A stretch of DNA of 64,000 nucleotides from the NCBI GenBank assembly GCA_900544335.1, contig UQUS01000002.1, forward strand, positions 1-64,000. The letters are read 5' to 3'. The translations under genes were made by a program, and so were the position numbers. The notes under the pieces were generated by a model. That model was not told where the DNA came from. It made no database searches and saw only the letters and a program-made list of their open reading frames with translations. The DNA comes from an uncultured Sutterella sp. GTDB taxonomy: Bacteria; Pseudomonadota; Gammaproteobacteria; Burkholderiales; Burkholderiaceae_F. Positions 27,539 through 37,317 of the stretch are shown here, in pieces; positions within the stretch are counted from its first letter, which is position 1; the number at the start of each line of letters is the position of its first letter.

Positions 27539-28177
27539 TTAAGTAAGACGGTGCGTTAGGCTCGCATCGTACACAGCTTTTTCCATGCAAGCCGCAGCGC
27601 CCGGAAATTCAGGGTTTCCGAAAGCGGATTTTCGCCTTTGCAGGTACTGCCAGTCAAAGTAAGGACCCGGATCGGTCTTTCTTCCCGGAGCCACATCACT
27701 ATGGGCCACAACCGCTCCAATGGCGTAGCGCCGCGAAAGTGCCTTTAATACCTCCAAAAGTGCCGCATACTGCGCCTTTTGAAAGGGCTCACTCTCGGTG
27801 CCTTCAAGCTCAATGCCGACGGAGTAATCGTTGCAATTGTCGCACCCCATAAAAGAGCTTACGCCGGCATGCCAGGCTCGGTCGTTACACGAAACAAACT
27901 GAAAAACTTTTCCGTCCCGCGCAATGAGAAAATGCGAGGAAACGCGCAATCCCGCCAAGTCCGCCAAGCGCGGATCTTTCGTCACATCGAGCGTCCCGAG
28001 AAATAGTTCGGCCACATCGCCCGTCGCAAAACATCCGGGCGGCAAACTGATGCAATGAAGGATAACGAGGGTCGGCGTAACTCCCTCGGGTCGCTCGTTA
28101 AAGTGGGAAGACGCGAGGTGCTCCACGCCATCGCACCAGCCGTCTTTTCCCAAGCGTAGAGCCTTACTACGAGGCAT
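27539..28177 (-). CDS. ampD: 1,6-anhydro-N-acetylmuramyl-L-alanine amidase AmpD
   Basis: A cytoplasmic zinc amidase that recycles peptidoglycan by cutting the stem peptide from anhydro-muropeptides. Zinc ligands are the His in VILHCISLP, the His in RAWHAG and the Asp in the C-terminal GRKTDPGPYFDW. Also conserved are SSHFLIARDG and YSVGIELEG. The 212-residue length includes an N-terminal stretch before the domain. It overlaps the PP0621-like gene by 11 bases, a known betaproteobacterial pairing. Confidence 0.95.
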   Translation of the reverse strand: MPRSKALRLGKDGWCDGVEHLASSHFNERPEGVTPTLVILHCISLPPGCFATGDVAELFLGTLDVTKDPRLADLAGLRVSSHFLIARDGKVFQFVSCNDRAWHAGVSSFMGCDNCNDYSVGIELEGTESEPFQKAQYAALLEVLKALSRRYAIGAVVAHSDVAPGRKTDPGPYFDWQYLQRRKSAFGNPEFPGAAACMEKAVYDASLTHRLT

Positions 28178-28406
28178 GTTTTCCTCGCGCCTTGGCTCGA
28201 CACGCTTCCGAACAATATTTCACGCCGGCTCCGAGTACGGCCTCGTCTTCCGGAAAGTGCGTTCCGCAGACAGGACACTCGCACATGTGCACGACAAACG
28301 GAATCTTGGAGCGCTTTTTCTTTGTCGGCTTTCGTGCACTGAGCGCCGTCCGAATCAGGGCATAAAGAATAATGCCCAGCCCGACAAAAAAGAGAATTCG
28401 ACCCAT
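28167..28406 (-). CDS. PP0621 family small membrane-anchored zinc-ribbon protein
   Basis: A 79-residue protein with one N-terminal transmembrane helix (ILFFVGLGIILYALI), a basic linker, and a four-cysteine metal-binding segment (CPVCGTHFPEDEA and CSEACRAKARG). Small proteins of this shape precede ampD in many beta- and gammaproteobacteria; no function is assigned to them as far as I know. It overlaps ampD by 11 bases. Confidence 0.85.
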   Translation of the reverse strand: MGRILFFVGLGIILYALIRTALSARKPTKKKRSKIPFVVHMCECPVCGTHFPEDEAVLGAGVKYCSEACRAKARGKHAS

Positions 28407-28415
28407 CGCAAGATC

Positions 28416-29228
28416 CTACGAGAAAAAGATTTCAATCATAAATCGATACCCCAGATACGCGACGGCAAGTGTTCCGGCTCCGGCCCAAAACCAACAAAGC
28501 GCCACGCGTCCGCGCCAATGGAAGAAATAGCGCCCTGCCAACAGCACGGCAAAAAGGAGCCAGGAAAGCCACGTTAATACCGTCTTGTGATCAAATCCGA
28601 TGGCCACATGCCACACTTCGCTTGTAGTCAGTGCCCCGAAAATGAGCACGCAACTTAAGCATAGGAAGGCACAGACGACAATTCGGAACAAAATCCGTTC
28701 CATGGCCATCAAATCGGGCATATTCGAGAGCCACCCGGTATCGACCGACCGGTCCGGATGCTTCATTTTGCGAGAAAAAACGGAAATGAGCACGGCCTGC
28801 ACGGCGGCATCGACGATAAAGCCGTAGGCTGCCAAAGCAAATCCGATATGCGCCTTAAAGGCAAACGTCGGGGCAGTCAAAATCACCGGGGCCGGAAACA
28901 GTTCCGGCACAAGGGAGGCCGGGGCAGCTAAAAGGAGCACGAACCCCGTCAGAATCGTGACGCGACGAACCGCGCTTTCGACCAAGATGACAAAGACGGC
29001 GGCTAAAAGCACGCAGGAAAGCGCCAACGCAAATCCGAAATGCACCTGAAAGTCGGAAAAGACAGCGGTGTAGACGGCAAGCGCGTGCAAAACAAGTGCC
29101 AAGGATGCCCCGTAGAGCACCCCGCGCGGCGCTTTGGCGGCAGGCGTACGCAACACGGAAAGAATTCGCCATGCGAAAACCGCATATAAAAACGCCGCAG
29201 CCCACGATAAAGAAAACACACCCTGCAT
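28416..29228 (-). CDS. YpjD/CcsA-type cytochrome c assembly membrane protein
   Basis: A 270-residue membrane protein with about eight hydrophobic helices. It belongs to the CcsA/CcmC-related inner-membrane family whose E. coli member YpjD lies next to ffh, and here too it is divergent from ffh. The region GFDHKTVLTWLSWLLFA resembles the C-terminal heme-handling motif of that family. Whether it takes part in heme delivery is not established. Confidence 0.85.
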   Translation of the reverse strand: MQGVFSLSWAAAFLYAVFAWRILSVLRTPAAKAPRGVLYGASLALVLHALAVYTAVFSDFQVHFGFALALSCVLLAAVFVILVESAVRRVTILTGFVLLLAAPASLVPELFPAPVILTAPTFAFKAHIGFALAAYGFIVDAAVQAVLISVFSRKMKHPDRSVDTGWLSNMPDLMAMERILFRIVVCAFLCLSCVLIFGALTTSEVWHVAIGFDHKTVLTWLSWLLFAVLLAGRYFFHWRGRVALCWFWAGAGTLAVAYLGYRFMIEIFFS

Positions 29229-29396
29229 TCTTCAAAAAATCCTTGTTCCGAATTGCTCTTTAAAGCAAGTCGCAACGGGCATTCTTGCCGTACAATGAAC
29301 CCCGACTTCGAACCGGCCGAAGCCGATATGATTGTAGTCAAACTCTCGGAGAATCGGCGAGACGGCCCACGCAATGCTTTTACCGCTACAAAGACC

Positions 29397-30821
29397 ATGT
29401 TTGATACTTTAACAACAAAGTTGGCCCGCATCGTCAAAACCATGCGCGGTCAAGCTCGACTCACCGAAGAAAATACGCGCGACATGCTCCGCGAAGTCCG
29501 CTTGGCGCTTTTAGAGGCCGACGTGGCTTTGCCGGTTGTGCGGGAACTCACAAGTCGCATTAAAGCCCGTGCCCTCGGGCAGGAAGTCATCGGAACCTTA
29601 AATCCCGGACAGGCCCTGGTCGGTGTTGTCGAAAAAGAACTCACCGATGTCATCGGGGGCGACTTATCGCGCGATGAGTTAAGCATTCACTTGAATGTTC
29701 AGCCGCCCGCCGTCATCCTCCTTGCCGGTTTGCAGGGCGCCGGTAAAACGACAACAGCCGGGAAACTCGCGAAGTACTTAAAAGAAACCTTCGGCAAAAA
29801 AGTGCTCACCGCATCGGCCGACGTCTATCGGCCCGCTGCCATCGAACAGTTAAAAGCCGTCAGTGCCCAAGCCGGAGCAGACTTTTTCCCGAGCACGGTC
29901 GGTCAAGACCCCTTAGCGATTGCTCAAGAGGCTCTCGATGACGCGCGGCGGCATTTTTACGACGTCCTGATTGTGGATACGGCCGGGCGCCTGGCCGTTG
30001 ATGAGGCGATGATGCAGGAAGTCTCGCGCTTAGCAGACTATCTAAAGCCGGCGGAAAACCTGTTTGTCGTGGACTCCATGCTCGGCCAAGATGCCGTGAA
30101 CACGGCCCGAGCTTTTAACGAGCGCCTCGCGTTAACGGGCGTGATTCTGACGAAAACGGACGGCGACAGTCGCGGGGGTGCGGCGCTTTCGGTGCGCATG
30201 GTCACCGGCAAACCCATCAAATTCGTCGGTACCGGAGAAAAACTCGACGGCTTCGAGCCCTTTAATCCCGAGCAGATGGCAGGTCGCATCCTCGGCATGG
30301 GCGACATTGTCTCGCTCGTGAAGGATGTGACGAAAAACGTCAACATCGAAGAGGCAAAGAAAATCGCCGAAAAGATGAAATCGGGCAGTCGGTTTGACTT
30401 GGAAGATTTCCGAGCCCAGATTTCGCAGGTGAAAAACATGGGAAACTTTTCCAGCCTCGTGGAAAAGCTTCCGGCCCAATTTCAGGAAGCCGCCTCTCGC
30501 GTGAACGATGAGGCCGCTTCGCGCTCGATTCGCCACACCGAAGGCATTCTCAATTCGATGACTCCTTTTGAACGGCGCAATCCGGACATTATCAAAGCCA
30601 GTCGCAAGCGTCGTATTGCCGCCGGAGCCGGTGTTTCCGTTCAGGAAGTCAATCGTGTTCTCAAACAATTCGAGCAAACACGCGATGTGATGAAGAAGAT
30701 GAAAAAAGGCGGTCTCGGACGCCTGATGCGCTCGCTCGGAGGCGGGTTCCCGGGCATGGGCGGAGGCTTTCCGGGCATGGGCGGGGGACTACCTCCGGGA
30801 ATGGGCGGTTTTCCTCGGTAA
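29397..30821 (+). CDS. ffh: Signal recognition particle protein Ffh
   Basis: The SRP GTPase that binds 4.5S RNA and targets inner-membrane proteins. It has an N-terminal helical bundle, a G domain with G1 GLQGAGKTT at about residues 111-119, DTAGRLAVDE and TKTDGDSRGGAAL, and a Met-rich M domain. The 474-residue protein ends in a Gly/Met/Pro repeat tail (three to four units of PGMGGG type). I chose the ATG opening MFDTLTTKLARI; 48 in-frame codons upstream are unlike the family. Confidence 0.97.
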   Translation: MFDTLTTKLARIVKTMRGQARLTEENTRDMLREVRLALLEADVALPVVRELTSRIKARALGQEVIGTLNPGQALVGVVEKELTDVIGGDLSRDELSIHLNVQPPAVILLAGLQGAGKTTTAGKLAKYLKETFGKKVLTASADVYRPAAIEQLKAVSAQAGADFFPSTVGQDPLAIAQEALDDARRHFYDVLIVDTAGRLAVDEAMMQEVSRLADYLKPAENLFVVDSMLGQDAVNTARAFNERLALTGVILTKTDGDSRGGAALSVRMVTGKPIKFVGTGEKLDGFEPFNPEQMAGRILGMGDIVSLVKDVTKNVNIEEAKKIAEKMKSGSRFDLEDFRAQISQVKNMGNFSSLVEKLPAQFQEAASRVNDEAASRSIRHTEGILNSMTPFERRNPDIIKASRKRRIAAGAGVSVQEVNRVLKQFEQTRDVMKKMKKGGLGRLMRSLGGGFPGMGGGFPGMGGGLPPGMGGFPR

Positions 30822-30833
30822 GGACTCCGATCA

Positions 30834-31571
30834 ATGGAACAGAAACCGACTCGACTTGACTATTTTGAGACGCCGGCCGGAAAAACCGATTGTGCTTGGC
30901 AGGTCGGAGCTTTTGCGCGTTTTGCCGCGCTTTCGGTTCCCTGTGCTTTGCAATTGGGTGTGCCGACCGTAGCGGCACTTTCCCAGACCAAGGCCGCTTT
31001 AAAAATCCTCGCTTGTGACAGAAATCCGATGCGACATGATGCGGAACACTCTCTTCTCTTGTGTGAAGAGACGGCCGTGCCGCTGCAAACAGAATCGGTT
31101 GATCTTATTGTCTGGCCGCACGGCCTTGATAAGCGACCGGACAACACGGCGGTTCTCTCGGAAATCAGTCGGCTTCTTGCCCCCGAAGGGCTTCTTGTCG
31201 TCACGTTTTTTAACCGCATCGGCGCGTGGAATTTACGTCGAAAGCTTTCCATCGGCCCGACGCTTTTCCCGGACGATTTGTGCCCGTGCACAGTCACCTC
31301 AGCCAAAGAACAACTGGCAAAAGCAGGGCTTACGGTCCAGGGGGGTTCCTTCGGCGTGTACGGCATCAGCAGTAAGACCGGCACGTTTGAGAAAACGGCA
31401 CTGGAACTTGCCGGTGACAGGTGGTGGCCTGTTCTCGGCAACCTGGTGATTCTCGTTGCGAAAAAGCGCGTTTCGGGCATAAAACTCATCGGCAAAGCCC
31501 AATTTGCCAAGCCGAAACTGGCGTTTCCGAACGCCGTGCCGGCCGGCAACACCAGCAAGGGATTGATATGA
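30834..31571 (+). CDS. YafS-like SAM-dependent methyltransferase
   Basis: A 245-residue protein whose central region ([22 protein letters not shown], then [18 protein letters not shown]) matches the later motifs of class I methyltransferases. The first glycine-rich motif is weak. E. coli has the same order, yafS-rnhA-dnaQ, so this is probably its counterpart; no substrate is known. Its stop overlaps the rnhA start by four bases. Confidence 0.82.
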   Translation: MEQKPTRLDYFETPAGKTDCAWQVGAFARFAALSVPCALQLGVPTVAALSQTKAALKILACDRNPMRHDAEHSLLLCEETAVPLQTESVDLIVWPHGLDKRPDNTAVLSEISRLLAPEGLLVVTFFNRIGAWNLRRKLSIGPTLFPDDLCPCTVTSAKEQLAKAGLTVQGGSFGVYGISSKTGTFEKTALELAGDRWWPVLGNLVILVAKKRVSGIKLIGKAQFAKPKLAFPNAVPAGNTSKGLI

Positions 31572-32035
31572 CCGATACAGCGTTACACATTTGGACGGAC
31601 GGCGCCTGCAAGTACAATCCCGGTCCGGGAGGTTGGGGCGTATATATGCAATACGGCGAGCGTACGCTCGAACTTTGCGGGGGCGAGCCGCAGACCACGA
31701 ATAACCGCATGGAACTGACAGCCGCCATACAGGCGCTCAAAGCCGTCAAACGTCCCTGCCCGATTGTCTTTCACGTCGATAGTTCCTATGTCAAGGACGG
31801 GATTACGCAGTGGATTCACGCCTGGAAAGCCAAGGGCTGGAAAAATTCCAAGCGCGAACCCGTGAAAAACGCGGACCTTTGGCAAACACTCGATGCCCTC
31901 ATCGGCCGCTTTACCGTCACGTGGGTCTGGGTCAAGGGACACAACGGGGATCCGGGCAACGAAAAGGCCGATGCGCTTGCCAACAAGGGCGTTGCCCCCT
32001 ATTTGGAAACTAACGTATGCGACAAATCAGTTTAG
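31568..32035 (+). CDS. rnhA: Ribonuclease HI
   Basis: Cuts the RNA strand of RNA-DNA hybrids. All catalytic residues are visible: Asp 11 in [11 protein letters not shown], Glu 49 in NNRMELTAA, Asp 71 in HVDSSYV, His 125 and Asp 135 in [17 protein letters not shown]. The 155-residue length is canonical. The ATG has AAGGGA seven bases upstream. It overlaps dnaQ by 19 bases, the same tight pairing as in other proteobacteria though usually divergent in E. coli. Confidence 0.97.
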   Translation: MTDTALHIWTDGACKYNPGPGGWGVYMQYGERTLELCGGEPQTTNNRMELTAAIQALKAVKRPCPIVFHVDSSYVKDGITQWIHAWKAKGWKNSKREPVKNADLWQTLDALIGRFTVTWVWVKGHNGDPGNEKADALANKGVAPYLETNVCDKSV

Positions 32036-32772
32036 ATACGGAAACAACCGGCCGAATGGTCGAAGAGGGCGACCGTATTGTGGAAATCGGTTGCGTGGAA
32101 CTTGTGGGACGCGCGCTTTCCGACAATCCGAAATATTACTTTCACCTGTACTTAAATCCCGAGCGCGATGTTCCCGAAGAGGTCGTCAAGATTCACGGTC
32201 TGACTACCGAGTTTCTCCAAGATAAGCCCCTTTTTGCCGATGTGGCCGATTCGTTCCTTGACTTTATCAAAGGCGCAGAACTCATTATTCACAACGCCGA
32301 ATTTGACGTCGGCTTTTTAGATGCGGAATTGCAACGAGCCGGCAAAGGGAAACTGACGGACTACTGCTCGAAAATCACCGATACGCTTTCCATCGCCCGC
32401 ACGATTTTCCCGGGCTTAAGAAACAACCTGGACATTTTGTGTACCCGGTACGAGATTGACAATTCGTCTCGTACGTTGCACGGGGCTCTTTTGGACGCGC
32501 ACCTTTTGGCCGAAGTGTATTTGGCCATGACCCGTAAGCAAGAATCTCTTTTGGAGGTGCTTTCCGGCGAGTCCGACACACCGGATCCGATTCCGAGCCC
32601 GGGGTCGTTTATTGTCGCGCAGGCGACAGGCGAGGAACTTGCCGAGCACGAAGCCTTTTTAGACCGCATCGATAAAAAGTGCAAGACAGGCGCCTTGTGG
32701 AGAGCTAAAGACGCCCCCGAGTCCTCGCACAAGGCGGAAAAGAACGAAACACTTGGGGCAAAACCCGCCTGA
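32017..32772 (+). CDS. dnaQ: DNA polymerase III epsilon subunit (3'-5' proofreading exonuclease)
   Basis: A DEDDh exonuclease that proofreads for the replicative polymerase. Exo I is LDTETTG at residues 6-12, Exo II is [13 protein letters not shown], and Exo III is [14 protein letters not shown]. The 251 residues include a C-terminal extension after the exonuclease core that would bind the alpha subunit. The start lies inside rnhA, so translation of the two is coupled. Confidence 0.96.
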   Translation: MRQISLDTETTGRMVEEGDRIVEIGCVELVGRALSDNPKYYFHLYLNPERDVPEEVVKIHGLTTEFLQDKPLFADVADSFLDFIKGAELIIHNAEFDVGFLDAELQRAGKGKLTDYCSKITDTLSIARTIFPGLRNNLDILCTRYEIDNSSRTLHGALLDAHLLAEVYLAMTRKQESLLEVLSGESDTPDPIPSPGSFIVAQATGEELAEHEAFLDRIDKKCKTGALWRAKDAPESSHKAEKNETLGAKPA

Positions 32773-32800
32773 AATTTCGGGATTTTTTCGGCATAGTGCC

Positions 32801-32876
32801 CTGAAAACCGTTAAACTGACGCTTCTTTGTGCACGTGCGGCAACCCCTGAAAACATCGGTTGCTCTGTGTTTTTTT
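32801..32876 (+). promoter_or_regulatory. Structured leader of metN with a terminator-like hairpin
   Basis: Six pairs (GCAACC at 32840-32845 with GGTTGC at 32858-32863) are followed by a T-rich run ending at 32876, 18 bases before the metN ATG. Upstream, an AACCG word could pair instead with the CGGTT of the hairpin, giving an alternative fold. This is what an attenuator or riboswitch expression platform looks like. No known SAM riboswitch core could be recognised, so regulation is only inferred. It might also simply terminate dnaQ transcription. Confidence 0.4.
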
Positions 32877-32894
32877 GTCGTCGGAAAAACTTTC

Positions 32895-33947
32895 ATGATT
32901 AAACTCGAACATATCACGCAGCGCTTTAGAACCCCCGAAGGCGGGGATTTTTACGCTTTGCGGGATGTTTCCTTGGAAATTCACAGAAAAGAGATTTTCG
33001 GCATCATCGGACGGTCCGGTGCCGGCAAATCCACCTTGGTGCGTTGCATTAACTTACTCAATCGCCCGACTCAGGGGGTCGTGACCGTCGACGGCGTGTG
33101 TTTGAATTCCCTTAACGAAAGGGATTTGCGCAAGATGCGTCAGCACATCGCCATGATTTTTCAGCACTTTAATATCCTTTCGACGCGGACCGTCTATGAA
33201 AACGTGTCCTTCCCGCTCGAGTTAATCGGATTAAAGGGCGAACAGATTCGCCGCAAGGTTGAGCCGCTCATTGAGCTCGTGGGTCTGACAGAGCACCGAC
33301 ACAAATACCCGGCACAGCTTTCTGGCGGACAAAAGCAGCGCGTCGGCATCGCCCGGGCCTTGGCAAGCGACCCGAAAGTGCTTTTAAGCGATGAGGCCAC
33401 AAGCGCCTTAGATCCCGAAACAACCGTTGCCACATTAGATCTTTTGAAAAAGATTAACAAAGAACTCGGGCTGACGATTGTCATGATCACGCACCAAATG
33501 GACGTGGTCAAACAAATTTGCGACCGCGTGGCCGTGATGAATGCCGGGGAAGTCGTTGAGGAAGGGGACGTACTCGATATCTTCCGCAATCCGCAGCACG
33601 AAACCACTCGTAAGATGGTCGGCACCGTCATGGCACAAACCATTCCTCCGTCGATGATCGAGCGCCTTCGCGCCGCCATCAAGGGAAGTTCCGGAGAGCA
33701 AAGCGAACACATCCTGCGACTGACGTTTATCGGAGACGAAGTCGACAGGCCCGTCATTAGCGAAGCTTCGCGCCTTTTTAATGTGAACCTGAGTATTTTG
33801 CTAGCCAACGTCGATCAGATTCAGGGCAAAAACTTCGGCACACTCACCGTCATGCTGCAGTGCCCGCAGGAAACGCTGGAAAAGACCGTGCAGTACCTGC
33901 GCGACCAGAACGTGACCGTCAAGGAGATTACCAATTATGTCCTCTGA
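32895..33947 (+). CDS. metN: Methionine ABC transporter ATP-binding subunit MetN
   Basis: Powers uptake of D- and L-methionine. Walker A is GRSGAGKS at about residues 39-46, the ABC signature is LSGGQKQRVGIARAL, and Walker B is VLLSDEATSALDPE. The last roughly 80 residues form the NIL domain that senses cytoplasmic methionine and inhibits transport. Length is 350 residues. I chose the ATG opening MIKLEHITQRF; upstream codons lie in the leader hairpin. It overlaps metI by 11 bases. Confidence 0.96.
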   Translation: MIKLEHITQRFRTPEGGDFYALRDVSLEIHRKEIFGIIGRSGAGKSTLVRCINLLNRPTQGVVTVDGVCLNSLNERDLRKMRQHIAMIFQHFNILSTRTVYENVSFPLELIGLKGEQIRRKVEPLIELVGLTEHRHKYPAQLSGGQKQRVGIARALASDPKVLLSDEATSALDPETTVATLDLLKKINKELGLTIVMITHQMDVVKQICDRVAVMNAGEVVEEGDVLDIFRNPQHETTRKMVGTVMAQTIPPSMIERLRAAIKGSSGEQSEHILRLTFIGDEVDRPVISEASRLFNVNLSILLANVDQIQGKNFGTLTVMLQCPQETLEKTVQYLRDQNVTVKEITNYVL

Positions 33948-34590
33948 AATGATTTGGATGCTCTTTGACTCGTTTGTCGACACCTGCATCATGGTCGGCA
34001 TTTCGGGCCTACTCGGGTCCCTTTTCGGCATTCCACTCGGCGTTTTGCTCTATGCCACGTCCGCCAAGGGCATCGCTCCGATGCCGATTTCCAACCAAGT
34101 GGTCGGCTGGATTGTCAACGCCGTGCGCTCGACGCCCTTTATCATTTTGATGGTTGCCATCATTCCGCTCACGCGGTTTATTGCCGGAACGTCCATCGGA
34201 ACGGCAGCCGCCATCGTGCCCCTGACAATTGCCGTCACTCCCCTTATTGCTCGCTTGGTGGAAACCAGTCTTCGCGAAGTCGACCCGGGACTGGTGGAAG
34301 CGGCCCTGGCGATGGGAGCCACCGATTACCAGATTATCTCCAAAGTGCTTTTGCCGGAAGCTCTACCGGGGATTGTGGCGGGACTGACCATCAGTTTTAT
34401 TTCGCTCATCAGTGCTTCGGCCATGGCAGGTGCCATCGGCGGCGGCGGTTTAGGCGACATGGGCATTCGGTACGGGTACCAGCGCTTTATGCCCGATGTG
34501 ATGTGCGCCGTGGTGGTCATTTTGATTGCGTTTGTCCAGTCCATTCAGAGTTTAGGTGACTGGATTGTTCTAAAACTAAGACACAAGTAA
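33937..34590 (+). CDS. metI: Methionine ABC transporter permease MetI
   Basis: A 217-residue permease with about five membrane helices. The EAA loop that contacts MetN reads VEAALAMGATDYQIISKVLLPEALPGI. It ends with the family motif VQSIQSLGDWIVLKL. The substrate-binding lipoprotein MetQ, which usually follows, is absent; a tRNA gene comes next. A binding protein must be encoded elsewhere. Confidence 0.96.
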   Translation: MSSEMIWMLFDSFVDTCIMVGISGLLGSLFGIPLGVLLYATSAKGIAPMPISNQVVGWIVNAVRSTPFIILMVAIIPLTRFIAGTSIGTAAAIVPLTIAVTPLIARLVETSLREVDPGLVEAALAMGATDYQIISKVLLPEALPGIVAGLTISFISLISASAMAGAIGGGGLGDMGIRYGYQRFMPDVMCAVVVILIAFVQSIQSLGDWIVLKLRHK

Positions 34591-34620
34591 CGCGAAAATC
34601 GGGCATAATTGCGAGCCTGT

Positions 34621-34694
34621 GCGGGCGTAGTTCAATGGCAGAACGAAAGCTTCCCAAGCTTTATACGAGGGTTCGATTCCCTTCGCCCGCTCCA
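34621..34694 (+). tRNA. tRNA-Gly (anticodon CCC)
   Basis: A 74-base cloverleaf with encoded CCA. The acceptor is GCGGGCG/CGCCCGC, the anticodon stem AAAGC/GCTTT holds a CCC anticodon, and the T arm reads GAGGG/CCCTT around TTCGATT. A CATAAT box lies 12 bases upstream. Confidence 0.94.
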
Positions 34695-34702
34695 CGCATT
34701 TG

Positions 34703-34733
34703 AAAAAACGGATCAGGTCGGTCCGTTTTTTTA
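34703..34733 (+). terminator. Terminator after tRNA-Gly
   Basis: Ten pairs (AAAAAACGGA at 34703-34712 with TCCGTTTTTT at 34722-34731) around a nine-base loop, ending in a T run. Confidence 0.88.
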
Positions 34734-34752
34734 ACGTTTTTTTCCATAGTCC

Positions 34753-35472
34753 ATGAAAAAAGAGCTCACAGCTGAACAGATTGAGGAACTTAAAAAGCGT
34801 CACATCCGGAGTTTCGTGATGCGGCGCGGACACATCTCCTCGGCTCAGGAACGCGCCTTGGAAGAACTTTTTCCTCGGTACAGCGTGGCGTACGAAAAGC
34901 GTCTTATCAATCCCGAAACGCTTTTTCACCGCACGGCTCCGTTCGTTTTGGAAATCGGTTGCGGCATGGGAGAAACAACGGCCGCCATTGCCGCCGCTCA
35001 TCCGGAAATCGACTTTCTCGGTTGCGAGGTGTTCGCCGCCGGCGTCGGTGCTTTGTGCCTACGCATCCAAGAGCTTTCGCTTACAAATATCCGGATTGCC
35101 CGGCACGATGCGGTCGAGGTGGTTCGCGACATGATTGCCCCGGATTCGCTATCCGGAATCCATATCTTCTTTCCCGATCCTTGGAGAAAAGCACGGCACC
35201 ACAAACGCCGTCTGATTCAAGGACCCTTCGTGCATCTTTTAGCGCAAAAACTTGCTCCGGGCGGATACCTACACTGCGCCACGGACTGGGAAAACTACGC
35301 CGAACAGATGCTCGATGTTTTACAAAGCGAATCGCTTTTAACGAATGCACACGGCTCGGGCTTTTCGCCCGTACAGGCCAATCCTTTGTGCGAGCGGCCG
35401 AGAACCAAGTTTCAGGCGCGCGGCGAGGGCTTAGGTTACGGAATCTGGGACTTAGTGTTCACACGCCGTTAA
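34753..35472 (+). CDS. trmB: tRNA (guanine-N7)-methyltransferase
   Basis: Makes m7G46 in tRNA. The 239-residue protein has the SAM motif [16 protein letters not shown], the motif [20 protein letters not shown], which is diagnostic for TrmB, and [13 protein letters not shown]. The N-terminal [21 protein letters not shown] is also conserved. Its stop overlaps the converging macrodomain gene by four bases. Confidence 0.97.
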   Translation: MKKELTAEQIEELKKRHIRSFVMRRGHISSAQERALEELFPRYSVAYEKRLINPETLFHRTAPFVLEIGCGMGETTAAIAAAHPEIDFLGCEVFAAGVGALCLRIQELSLTNIRIARHDAVEVVRDMIAPDSLSGIHIFFPDPWRKARHHKRRLIQGPFVHLLAQKLAPGGYLHCATDWENYAEQMLDVLQSESLLTNAHGSGFSPVQANPLCERPRTKFQARGEGLGYGIWDLVFTRR

Positions 35473-35996
35473 TTAAGGCTCTCGGCATACGGCAAGCCGA
35501 GATTGTCTAGCGTTTGCGTATAAACGATTCGAGCCGCCTCGTTAAAGCAGCAGAAAACAACCTTTCCCGCAAACGGGTGATTTGTCACGATTTCGATGGC
35601 AATCCGGCAAGCCTTTTCAAGCGGAAAGCGATAGACCCCGCAACTGATGCACGGGAAAGCCACGGACGAAAAGCCCTGCTCTTGGGAAAGCGTAAGCGCC
35701 GTCTTGTAGCAAGAACGCAGAAGTTCTTCTTCGCCGCTCACCCCGCCCTTCCACACGGGGCCGACCGTATGAATCACGTACCGGGCTTTTAAGTGAAAGC
35801 CCGGTGTCAGGCGACTTTGACCAGTCGGGCATCCGCCGAGCGTAGCGCAATAGCGCCGAAGCTCAGGGCCGGCCGCTTTATGAATCGCCCCATCAACACC
35901 CGCGCCTCCCAAAAGAGTGTTGTTGGCCGCATTCACAATCGCATCGACGATAAGCTTTGTAATGTCGCCGCGAATCACAATCAGTTGCTTTGTCAT
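35469..35996 (-). CDS. Macrodomain protein, O-acetyl-ADP-ribose deacetylase (YmdB-like)
   Basis: A single-domain macro protein of 175 residues. The ligand-binding motifs are [23 protein letters not shown], then [15 protein letters not shown] and [10 protein letters not shown]. The YmdB/MacroD-type catalytic Asn and Asp are present in the first block. These enzymes remove ADP-ribose or O-acetyl groups from ADP-ribosylated substrates; the target here is unknown. It lies ten bases upstream of the murA stop region on the same strand, so it precedes murA in transcription order. Confidence 0.92.
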   Translation of the reverse strand: MTKQLIVIRGDITKLIVDAIVNAANNTLLGGAGVDGAIHKAAGPELRRYCATLGGCPTGQSRLTPGFHLKARYVIHTVGPVWKGGVSGEEELLRSCYKTALTLSQEQGFSSVAFPCISCGVYRFPLEKACRIAIEIVTNHPFAGKVVFCCFNEAARIVYTQTLDNLGLPYAESLN

Positions 35997-36005
35997 CGGG
36001 GTTCC

Positions 36006-37259
36006 TTAATCGATACGAACAATGTCGGCCCCGAGACCCTTGAGCTTTTGCTCGATGTGTTCATAGCCGCGATCTAAGTGGTAAATCCGGTCGACGACAG
36101 TCTGACCGCGTGCCGCAAGACCTGCAATCACAAGAGAAGCCGAGGCTCTTAGGTCCGTTGCCATCACGTTGGCTCCCTCAAGATGCTCGACGCCGCGCAC
36201 CACGGCAGTATGACCGTCTACGGTAATGTCGGCGCCCATGCGCTGCAATTCGGGCACGTGCATAAAGCGATTTTCGAAGATGGTTTCCACAATGCGACCG
36301 CTTCCTTCGGCCACGGCATTGACGGCCATAAACTGTGCCTGCATGTCGGTCGGAAATCCCGGATGCGGACTCGTACGGATATCGACGGCGCGAGGACGCG
36401 CATCGGCTTTGATGCGAATCCAATCGGCGCCGGTTTGAACCGTGGCGCCGCAAGCTCTTAATTTATCGATGACGGCATCGAGCGTTGACGGAGCAGCCTG
36501 CGTGACAAGGACGTCGCCGCGTGTAGCCACGGCCGCACACAGGAACGTTCCCGTTTCGATGCGATCGGGGAGCACCGAGTATTCGCACCCGTGCAAGCTC
36601 GGAACGCCTTCAATGACGATACGCACCGTTCCGGCACCTTCGATGTGCGCTCCCATGGCACTTAAACACCGCGCCAAATCCACCACTTCCGGTTCGCGCG
36701 CGGCATTTTCAATAACCGTTTTGCCTTCGGCCAGCACGGCCGCCATCATGATGTTTTCCGTTCCCGTAACCGTGACCATATCGGTCACGACATTGCACCC
36801 CTGAAGGCGACGCACCGAGGCGTCAACATAGCCGTGGTCGATGGCAATGTCGGCCCCCATCTTTTTTAAGGCCTTGATGTGTTGGTCGACGGGGCGAGCT
36901 CCGATGGAGCACCCTCCGGGAAGAGAAACCCGTGCCGTCCCGAAACGCGTGACAAGGGGCCCCAAAACCATAATCGAGGCCCGCATGGTTTTGACTAAAT
37001 CGTACGGGGCCTCGGTGCTTGTCACGGCATCGGCTTTAAGACGCACCGTATCGGCATCAAGACGCGCAAACGAAACCCCCATACCGGCTAAAAGACGCCC
37101 CATCGTTCGAACGTCGGCCAAATCCGGCATGTTGTGCAGAATCACTTCGTCCGAGGTTAAGAGGGACGCTGCCAAAATCGGCAAGGCGGCGTTTTTCGCA
37201 CCCGACGCACGAACTTGTCCGACCAGGCGAGACCCGCCGACAATCTTCAGTTTTTGCAT
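36006..37259 (-). CDS. murA: UDP-N-acetylglucosamine 1-carboxyvinyltransferase MurA
   Basis: First committed step of peptidoglycan synthesis, transfer of enolpyruvate from PEP to UDP-GlcNAc. The fosfomycin-target cysteine is present in the active-site loop [15 protein letters not shown]. The N-terminus [20 protein letters not shown] block ([15 protein letters not shown]) and the DRIETGTFL motif are also visible. Length is 417 residues. Because the loop has Cys and not Asp, fosfomycin would be expected to inhibit it. Confidence 0.97.
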   Translation of the reverse strand: MQKLKIVGGSRLVGQVRASGAKNAALPILAASLLTSDEVILHNMPDLADVRTMGRLLAGMGVSFARLDADTVRLKADAVTSTEAPYDLVKTMRASIMVLGPLVTRFGTARVSLPGGCSIGARPVDQHIKALKKMGADIAIDHGYVDASVRRLQGCNVVTDMVTVTGTENIMMAAVLAEGKTVIENAAREPEVVDLARCLSAMGAHIEGAGTVRIVIEGVPSLHGCEYSVLPDRIETGTFLCAAVATRGDVLVTQAAPSTLDAVIDKLRACGATVQTGADWIRIKADARPRAVDIRTSPHPGFPTDMQAQFMAVNAVAEGSGRIVETIFENRFMHVPELQRMGADITVDGHTAVVRGVEHLEGANVMATDLRASASLVIAGLAARGQTVVDRIYHLDRGYEHIEQKLKGLGADIVRID

Positions 37260-37317
37260 ACTTTACTATCCGAATACTCGAAAATTCTTTTTGTAAGGGG
37301 CAATTGTACAAAACCGC

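Noticed and set aside
32773..32894. Known SAM riboswitch class before metN
   Set aside because: Sequence cores of the SAM-I and SAM-II classes were not recognised; only the hairpin was kept as a possible regulatory element.
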